Below, one piece after another: positions 56,451 through 64,000 of a stretch of DNA of 64,000 nucleotides (position 1 is the first letter of the stretch; each line of letters starts with the position of its first letter). The DNA comes from Begonia masoniana. Taxonomy: Eukaryota; Streptophyta; Magnoliopsida; Cucurbitales; Begoniaceae. Location: NCBI GenBank assembly GCA_022432975.1, contig CM039509.1, forward strand, positions 4,403,043 through 4,467,042, read 5' to 3'. The notes under the pieces are model-generated. The model saw only the letters and a list, made by a program, of their open reading frames with translations, was not told the origin of the DNA and did not search any database. The position numbers were made by a program, and so were the translations under genes.

Positions 56451-57627
56451 ATGGTGCGTAGAGGAAATGATAGGGATGTGAGGGACGACACCATAGATCA
56501 ACTTAGAGAGTTCATTTCACAACAATCCCAACATCTTGACCGACAAGCGCAACTCATGGATAGACAGTCCCAATAGCTATATACATTGATAAACCGAGAA
56601 GGCCATAGAACTCAGGAGGTGTTGGCTCCTAATAACCACGGTATGGAGAGGTTTCAAAACCTGTGACCTCTGTTGTTTAATGGACAGTCTTTGAACCCCT
56701 CCATTGCTGAAGAGTGGGTTCGGATCATGGAGGATATGTTAGCGTATACAAGGATTGAGCAAAAGTTGTATGCGCTACCTTTCACTTTGCATCCGATACT
56801 CGGTTTTGGTGGGACACCATCAAGGCAACCACGGATATGACAGTGATGAGTTGGGAGCTGTTGAAAACCATGTTCTATAACAAATATTTCAGCCGTACAA
56901 TGCGAGCGGCTAAATTAATGGAATTCCAGCAGCTACGACAGACCGGTTCGGTGGCTGAGTACGTTCAGAGGTTTGAAGCCCTATCTCGGTTTGCACCACG
57001 CCTGGTGAGTGAGAACGAGGACAAGGTACACCATTTTATGCAGGGGTTGAACTCAGAGATTTGAAAGAGCATTATTATATCAGGAGTTTGGAATGTACCT
57101 TATGCGGACATAGTAGCCAAGACGTTGGAATTTGAAGCTGCAGAGCAGTTAAACTGAAGGAGCCTACCAGGGGATTCTTTCGGGAAATTTAGCCTCAACC
57201 CCAGAATAGAGACTGACAGCCACAAGGACAACAGCAGCAACAATAAAGAGGTGTTAAAAGGCCGTATACGGGAAACAATGACCAGGGCAAGGGAAAGCTG
57301 GTGCAAGGAGCTACTCAAGAGCCCCTGTGTCATAAATGTCAAAAAGAGCATTTTGGTGATTGTAGAATAGGCACGGATAGGTGCTATCGATGTGGAGGGA
57401 CAGGCCATTACATTAGGGATTGCCCACTACTAGGCCGAAACCAACAAGGTGGTGATCAGAAGAGAGTTACCCCGAGGAGCTTTGCGTTTATCGAGCCTGG
57501 CGACGTCGATGATGAGACCCAGCCATCTGTTATTACAGGTATTGTTTTGGTTACCGGCATAGCAGTTTTTTTCATTGATAGACACATGAGCTACGTACTC
57601 TTTTATTTCAACTGCTTGTGTAGCTAG
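56451..57627 (+). pseudogene. Element C gag, decayed
   Basis: ATG at 56451 opens MVRRGNDRDVRDDTIDQLREF..., with a stop at 56574 (CAATAG) and further stops and shifts near 56665-56835. The capsid core is readable at 56837-57064: SWELLKTMFYNKYFSRTMRAAKL, LRQTGSVAEYVQRFEALSRFA and VHHFMQGLNSEI, then a stop. The C-terminal frame 57301-57627 has two knuckles, CHKCQKEHFGDC and CYRCGGTGHYIRDC. The order N-terminus, core, linker, knuckles is complete for a gypsy gag, so C keeps the core that A and H lack. Not translatable as it stands. Confidence 0.88.
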
Positions 57628-59309
57628 GTTGAAGATAATGTCGGAGTTAGCGGAGTGTCTGTATAGTGTACTGCTGCCTTCGAGTGAGTTACTAGATAAA
57701 CCTCGAAGAGGATATGGTAGGTTAATTACAGGATGGTATAAGCCTTGGAGAGGGAGAGTTATGCATTAATAGGATTAGCCTGACTTGACCACAAGAAGTT
57801 GTACACTTAGAATTTGGTTACCATTAGAGGGATACAACTTATGAAATATAAGATTTAAATAGATAGAAACTAGACCCTAGTTGACAAACACTTGGGGTTT
57901 TAGAGTGGGACGCTTCAAAGAAAAATTGGAAGCTTATATGTGAAACTTGTTGAAGGATACTCTATATCGTCTGGGTACAGTTGGTACATCTAAGTGAATA
58001 AGAGAACATGGTAGGAACTCACGTGATTTAGATCCACGTGAGGTTGAAAGTGTGAGAGGAACTTGGAAGATTAACCTTAACGAAATGATGTTTCTAAATT
58101 TAAAAAATAAAAATAAAAAGGCAAGATTTGAGAATTTGATGGGATTTGGATTAAGGATGTAAAATTATTTGCAACAAGCTTTCAAACAAGAAGATCATTG
58201 GAAGAATCATTGTACGGGAGCCAAGTAGAATATTCAGAAATTGACTATGAGGAACGAAAGAGGGCAGACTAATTAGTGAACTCGAAGCGATCCTTGTGCG
58301 ATGTTAGGGATAATTGCAGGGGATTGTTAGATTGAAAGTTTAGCTCTGTGTTTAGTATCGTGCAATTCGAGAATTAGTGGATTATCAGATGGGAAGAACA
58401 AGAATTTGCACGGAAATTATTTAAGTAAACTTAGAAACGAACCTAAGTTAGAAAATTTCAAAGGTTCGTTTCGTATCTAACAAAGTCGAGGCCAATGAAT
58501 ACATAAATGACTCAAGATTAGAATGAATGGTTTAGAGCAAATCAATGGCAAGACTTAGGAACTTGACTATACTCGGAGTTAATAAGGATTTAAGTTAGAC
58601 AAATGAGCATAATGTAGAGAGTATGAGAATTTCAGTTAAGAGCATAGCAAGAGAGCTCATTAATGTAGTTTAGGATGAAATGTGATGTTGTAAGATCCTA
58701 TTCACAAGGAAACCAGGATCTTAAGTTAGTAGAGACTTTAGTTCTCAGTTCGACTCGTTGAGACCTTGAAGGAATTTTGATGATATGGTTTGTGAGCTAT
58801 AGCAATGGGAACTCAGTAGAGAAAATCGCACTGAAATAGTCGCCGACAATCAGCGAGTTACCCAAGAAAGTATCTGACTAAGGATACTGTTGATAAAATA
58901 GTTTAAGAAGGATTATTACTAAAGAAAATGTAGAAATTTGAGTTACAACCCAGGAGTTGGTAGAAATCCTTAGACGATATCCAATCTAGCTGATGTTAGG
59001 AGACTTAGGAATTTGTTAGCACGCAATGCATAATTTGGGGCGTAGTTAGCCAAGTCGAAGATAGTGAATGCGGTTGAGGCTAATACTTGATAATGTGGGT
59101 TAGGGATTTTGGTTCGAAACCATAGAGATTGACCGAAGTATAGACAGAATCCAAGTTCTTAAAGAGAAATTCAAATTTTTGGAGAGATGGAAGGAAGAGA
59201 CTCGAAAAGTAAGTCGAAATATAAAGCCGCAAAACAAGTGGTGTTAATGTCGAAGAACTATTTGTATAATCAAATTTTGAGGGCAAAATTTTAATTAAGG
59301 TTGATGGAA
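57628..59309 (+). other. Element C ORF-less internal domain
   Basis: 1.7 kb without a usable frame in either strand, and no pol motif. Pieces match element A's ORF-less domain in element orientation (58690-58725 with the minus strand near 25830-25800; GGAGCCAAGTAGAAT near 58218 with the minus strand near 26315). It ends in a purine-rich tract (about 59293-59309) before the 3' LTR. Confidence 0.6.
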
Positions 59310-59574
59310 TATAACACCCGGTTTTACGGGTTTTTGGAATTTCAATGTATAGTGACATTTTTGTAAAAATAATAAATTAAGCCCGTTTTGTGAAAGGAAA
59401 GTTTCGTTAGAACCTTAGAAGTAAGTTGGAATATTTGGTGAAATAAGGAAAAAAAAAATTTAAAGAAACCGAATTGATAGACTAATTAACGAAATAAGAG
59501 GAGGATTAATAAAAAAGCAAATAAAGGGGAAAATAGTAATTTCTAGGTTAAATGTTATAAAACTTAAGTGATTT
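59310..59574 (+). repeat. Element C 3' LTR, first part
   Basis: Begins TATAACACCCGG (TG changed to TA) and matches 52376-52591 plus 54152-54195. It is interrupted at 59575 by solo LTR Z with target duplication GATTT (59570-59574 and 62995-62999). Confidence 0.88.
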
Positions 59575-59901
59575 TGTGGCGTCCCTTATTCTATACCCTT
59601 AAAATTTCCGTAAAACTTTTTCACTTTCTACTCATTTTAAAACGTTAAGTTAATTTAGACTTCTAATATTCTAAATCGAAGTCTTAGTCATTGAAATTGT
59701 CTCGAAAATCAATTAAAGAAAACATATTAATATAAGAAAACAATTTTCAAGTTGATCGTCGTGAAAAAAGGGGCAAAATCGACCAAAATCAACAGACAAT
59801 CGATCGGCCATTTCAACCGATCGATCGGCGGTGGCAACAATTGCCAGGCAATCTATCGCCCTCGTATCAGGCGATCGATCACCCCTGGCGATCAAACCCA
59901 A

Positions 59902-60036
59902 CCGATCGATTGCCCTTACAAGCGATCGATCGGCTAACTCTCTGGAAAAACCAGAGAGTTGGCCATCCTTCTTGCCGATCGATCGCCCTCCCTAGCGATC
60001 GATCGGCAACCTCTCTGGATTTTGAAATCCAGAGAG
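59902..60036. other. Two paired stem-loop units in LTR Z
   Basis: Unit 1: CCGATCGATTGC (59902-59913) with 59922-59933 (one mismatch), then AACTCTCTGG (59936-59945) with 59951-59960 (perfect, A5 loop). Unit 2: GCCGATCGATCGC (59974-59986) with 59995-60007 (perfect), then CTCTCTGGATTT (60011-60022) with 60025-60036 (perfect). Confidence 0.85.
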
Positions 60037-60517
60037 CTTGCCTTCCTTCTCTTTTTCTTTTTCTTCAACTCCCTGCACAACACACACACACTTCACAATT
60101 TCCATCCTCCACCATTCCCTTTCATCAACCCGCACTCAATTAATAATTCTACATAATAACTCATCTACCCTCATACATTTCTTCATTTCATCAATCATCC
60201 AAAAAACCTACTTGAAATGTATTAGAAAACGTAGCCAAATTTCATAAAAACGAACTGCGTGGATTCGTTTAAAAACTGAACATATCCCTACGAGTTTAAA
60301 AATATCCAAGCAGTTCTAGTAAACTTTCGAAATAAAATTATCATTCTAAAATCATCATTCTATACCCATATCCACCTAATGTACTCAAAATACCTATACG
60401 TCATTCCCCCACGGGTGAAAATAGCCTCGACTGCCCAGCACACTCCCACGAGCATCCTTCTTCAACCGATGTGATCATCTTGGGGAGGAAAGTCATCCTC
60501 ACCTCTTTCTACGTCCC

Positions 60518-62580
60518 CTACACTATAGAGACATTGATGCGAACCTCGGATCGAAAGGACCCGGGACCCGACAACAACGCGGAATAATTCTAGGAACGCC
60601 TTTTTTATTCAAGAACAAAGTAAGGAACTAAGACCCCAATCGAATAATTCGATGGAACCCTAGTTATCAAAACAGGAGCTTGACCCGAGCCACACCTATT
60701 GGCTGAACCAAAGCTATCAAAGCAGGAGCTTGACTCAGACCAAACTCGTTGGTAAGAACCAAAGCTATCAAGCGAGATTCTTCAAGCGTGACTTGAAGAA
60801 GATCGTTGTTCTTCGCAAAGAACCAAAGAGAAATCTTCTCTAAAAAACTCAATTTCTAATTCAAACTTGTTCTTTTATTAAATCAAATAGTTTGCCATTA
60901 AATAGGCTACACATTAAAATTAAATTAAATAATAATAAAAAAACAAAAATAAAGATAAAATAACTAATAAAATCATGAGATAATGATCCTTTGCATGATC
61001 AGATGTCATCTCTTGTTTAAACTCCGTTTGAACGTGATTTGAACTGATTTGTGTAGATTCAGCTGGATAAGATCTTTTCCCACGAGATTTTTATGATTTG
61101 CATGTGCTTTGCATGTGTCCTCTTTAATTTCTACATGTGCATGTGCTTGGCGCATGCTCCCAAATCTTCATGTATCTTCAGCTTCTCTTGCTTCAAAAGA
61201 TCTTTCAATAATCTTGGGCTTCTTACTCTGCTCATTGGGCCGCCCGTATCTTCAATTGAATCTTTGTTCTTGGGCCTTGATCTGGTCTCAACTTGGATCA
61301 CATCATAAATCAAGTCTTGTGGATCTTTATCTCTTTCCAACCCACGTGAATCTTTATCTCTTTGTAGTTTGCGTGAATCTTTACCCTTCTCTCTCCAATC
61401 TATTGGTATTTGTGGAGCCCAACTTTGCGCCTTATTGGGCTTCTTTTGCCAATTTTGTGGGGCCCACTTCCATGCTACAAAACTCTTTATTTTCATAGTC
61501 TTGTGCTTTTGTTGTGATGGCTCTTTTCCTCGGGCTTCCAAAACTAAACCATGTGAAGCTTTGTTCGTTGGACCTCCTTTATCTTCTAATAGATCATGGT
61601 CCTTGACAATGAGATTTATCTCTCCTCGGTTCACATAAGACATTCTATGAGCTAAGGGCTCAGTAGATCTCGTAAATGAAAATGCATGCTTTGCGTATGT
61701 AGTTCGTAAATCATGCAATCATTTCATTCATTACGTTACATAATAGGATGTCACCGAGGTCTAACTCTCACCAAATGAAGAGGGCACGTCTGGCGGTTAG
61801 AAAGCCCTTTCCATCTACCGGGGGAAAGACATGCTTCACCTATAGGACAGTTATGTCTGAACCCTACCCCATCATGGCTGGGATTACGTGTATTCATTTC
61901 TTTTCAATAATTCAATTCATTTCATAAAACATGTGTAGACACTCATTTTCATACTATTTTGAAAGAGCGTGACGCATGTACATATCATATTGCACAACCT
62001 ATAGCTAACATATAAAACAATCAATAAATCTTAGAAAAACATGCTAAGACTTATATAACTTTACCAAACCACTTATTCTAAAACTACCTAATTCACCAAT
62101 ATCCTCGACAACGTCCGAACTCCTCGTGTAGGCCAAATCGGCCAAACAAAGCACAAAGACTTACCTCGCGTCCCTAGCAATCCGAGTGCCTCATTCCGAG
62201 CTTCGTCACCTAAAACATTGCACCTTTCGGGTATTAGGGCTAAATTTAAATAAATCGTTCTAAAGGCCAAACGAAACTCCTATCTAAAGGAAGTTTTCCT
62301 AAAATTCTATTTTATTTCGTTAAGGCATTTCATCGAGCAATTTGCGCTCGACATATCCTAACCTCCATTAATGGAGTTTCTAAGTTCTCCAACAACCAAA
62401 AACTCCAATATTCACCCATAAACCGACTAACTACGTCCAGCGATCGTTAATATGTCCATTTAAGTCATGATTACAGTAAACTTAACCGTTCCTAACATAA
62501 TCCATCGAAATCCCAAACGAACCCTAACCGTTTAAACCCTAGAAATCAAAAACTAACGTCCAAAAACTGTATAATCTTAC
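60518..62580 (-). other. Predicted spliced-leader signals in LTR Z
   Basis: Minus strand: donor 1 ATAG/GTAAGA at 62580, acceptor 1 TTTTAG/GTGAC at 62210, a 45-nt exon (62209-62165), donor 2 GCGAG/GTAAGT at 62164 and acceptor 2 TATAGTGTAG/GGGAC at 60518. Intron 1 is 371 bp; intron 2 is about 538 bp once the 1.1-kb insertion is discounted. Confidence 0.5.
60535..61638 (-). mobile_element. 1.1-kb LTR-like insertion in LTR Z
   Basis: Flanked by GACAT (60530-60534 and 61639-61643). Its ends, TGATGCGAACC and GGTTCACATAA, form an imperfect inverted pair. The minus strand has a 195-codon frame (61718-61131), mostly inside, rich in Lys/Asp, with DTGGPMSRVRSPRLLK near its end. That resembles the GPMTRAR-type tail that closes many plant gypsy polyproteins next to the 3' LTR. 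Probably a solo LTR of another gypsy family; its terminal dinucleotides are not the usual TG...CA. Confidence 0.65.
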
Positions 62581-62994
62581 CTATGGAGTAATTTTGGAGA
62601 AGAAACGTGAAGAGTCGGTCGTCGGAGGAAGGGCGTTGGTCGTCAGAGAAGAGAACACGTGAGGGAGAGAGGGAGAAATCACCGGTGGAGAGGATTTGGG
62701 AGGAAATCGCGTAAGTGTTAAGGGAGGGAAGGAAATTTGTGATTTTTATTAAAACTTTGTCTTGTCAAATTACCATATCGCCCCTCCATTTGATTTTCCA
62801 TTTGTTTTGTTACTTATTTCGTTATTTAGCTAACGACTTGTTTTCTCCAAATTTCCCTATTTCACCAGAAATTCTAATTCATTACTAGGGCTCTAATAGA
62901 ACTTTCCGTTCGCAAAACAGACTTAATTCACTATATTTATAAAATTGCCATTATATAGCGAAAATTCTAAAATACCGTAAAATCGGGTATTATA

Positions 62995-64000
62995 GATTTC
63001 CTCCCCCTCCCATGGCTTGCATTCTGCAGAAGGAAAAGGGATAAGACTTGGGCGATTTTTCTCCCTCCCACGACGTTCTTCAAGCAAACGTCGATCCTCC
63101 AAGTTCCGATCGACGATTCTTCCTGTTTCTCTTCAGAAATTGCTTCTTAGGTAAGATTCTATGCTTTCGGACGGTTCAGTTTCTGGTTTTGGGTTGTTAA
63201 ATGGTTGTGGTTTCGTTAGGATTTTGCCAAAAATAATCGGGTTATGTTAGAAACGGTTAGGCATTACCGTATTTATGATTATTGGATGTAGTTAGCCGAA
63301 ATAATGAATGTATTTGGAGTTTTTAGTTAAATTTGGTTATTGGAGGTTTTAGAAAACTCCATTAATGGAGGTTTATGAATGTGGAGCGCGAGATACTTGA
63401 CAAAATGCCCGAATAAGTTAGATTGTGGTTTTAGGAAATATCCTTTGGCTAGGAGTTTCGTTAGTTTTGGAAATTTGATGGTTTTGGCTCAATTTTAATG
63501 ATGATTGTTGTGAAATGTTCTAGGTGACGAAGCTCAAAACGATACGTTTAGTTGGCCAAGGACGCGAGGTAAGTCTTCGTGACTTGTTTGGCCGATTTGA
63601 CCTACACCATAAGAATGTATATCGATTGAGTAATTGAGGACTTAGGTCGTTTTGGGTGTAGATTGGCCGGGTAGTTAGGTTTTTAGTTAAGTTGTAGAAT
63701 ATTTAATGTTTATTGTTTGTTCTTATACTTTAATTATGTTAATTGCATTGTACATGTCCATGCATCATGTTTTCTGGAAAAGCATGAAAAATGATCTTCC
63801 GCATATGTTTTTATGAAAAGGAAAATGACTCACGAAAAAGAAAAAGAAAACGAAAACGAAAAGGAAAAATGAAAAGAAAAACGAAAAGGGAAAATGAAAA
63901 GGAAAACGAAAAGGAAGACACTGATGAAAAGGTATAAATGACGGAAAGGATAAAAGAATATCATGGTTTTATCAACTGCATATGCATAGCATGCATTGTC
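62995..64000 (+). repeat. Element C 3' LTR, continuation to the window end
   Basis: Matches 54191-55270 of the 5' LTR: donor 1 TTAG/GTAAGA at 63151, acceptor 1 at 63523, a 45-nt exon (63524-63568), donor 2 at 63569 and a shortened purine repeat (63817-63925). The remainder lies outside the window. Confidence 0.9.

Larger units (their letters stand above)
59575..62994 (-). repeat. Solo LTR Z (contains a 1.1-kb insertion)
   Basis: 3420 bp, TGTGGCGTCC to GGTATTATA (CA changed to TA), flanked by GATTT. No internal region, hence a solo LTR. Without the insertion it is about 2.3 kb. Minus orientation is inferred from its splice-like signals and its similarity to LTR A. It carries four stem-loops (59902-60036). 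Confidence 0.85.
52376..64000 (+). mobile_element. Element C: non-autonomous Ty3/gypsy-type LTR retrotransposon, incomplete at the window edge
   Basis: 5' LTR 52376-56290 (enlarged by an insertion), primer-binding site 56295, decayed gag 56451-57627, ORF-less domain, and 3' LTR from 59310 (enlarged by solo LTR Z) that runs off the window at 64000. It lies on the same plus strand as its promoter signals. Gag N-terminus and zinc knuckles and the PBS-proximal LTR end match element A, so C and A are members of one family group. No pol was found. The left target site would be ACGAC; the right one is outside the window. Confidence 0.88.

Noticed and set aside
61131..61718. 195-codon frame as an independent host gene
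   Set aside because: It lies mostly in an insertion bounded by GACAT and ends in a gypsy-like GPM.R.R tail, so transposon origin is more likely than a host gene.

Overview
The window is a repeat-rich stretch of a flowering-plant nuclear genome, probably a eudicot, though the species cannot be named from the sequence. The evidence is plant-type LTR retrotransposons with initiator-tRNA-Met primer sites (TGGTATCAGAGC), a plant-only B3-domain gene, AT-rich flanks and C-to-T/G-to-A decay typical of methylated transposons. Only one host gene is recognisable; almost everything else is retrotransposon sequence, much of it nested.

Layout. 1-6400: degraded Ty3/gypsy protease-RT pieces on the minus strand in a 2.05-kb tandem duplication, overlapped by a near-identical 1.27-kb tandem repeat that looks partly like an assembly product, then LTR/UTR-like sequence. 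6400-38000: a mosaic old gypsy element (minus strand: RT joined to gag, protease and an internally deleted integrase) split by two nests. Nest 1 is element H (8879-17727, TSD GGCAC), inserted in the RT. Nest 2 is a stack inserted in the protease: solo LTR D (TSD CACTG) contains element A (22188-37794), whose gag contains element B (27742-34592), whose gag contains a TRIM (30991-31850, TSD ACCAC). 38000-39900: a degraded gypsy protease-RT-RNase H-integrase run on the plus strand, head-to-head with the previous one. 39900-43740: unassigned sequence. 43740-49333: a B3-domain gene with a young Ty1/copia element (43824-48619, TSD TCTTG) in its predicted 5' leader. 50400-52375: LTR-like sequence. 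52376-64000: element C (plus strand), with another LTR fragment in its 5' LTR and solo LTR Z (59575-62994, TSD GATTT) in its 3' LTR, which leaves the window.

Elements H, A, B and C have LTRs of about 2.3-2.8 kb, a gag remnant with CCHC knuckles and no recognisable pol, so they look non-autonomous (TR-GAG/LARD-like) and would need proteins from a full gypsy element.

The most unusual signal is shared by their LTRs and by solo LTRs D and Z. Each carries what reads as a spliced leader: donor, intron 1 (about 360-370 bp in A, C, D and Z), a tiny exon (44-47 nt in those four) and intron 2 (about 540-560 bp) ending at a conserved TGTAG/G acceptor. LTRs A and Z also share paired stem-loops with compensatory base changes close to the primer-binding site. 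Splicing and structure are inferred by eye and need RNA data.
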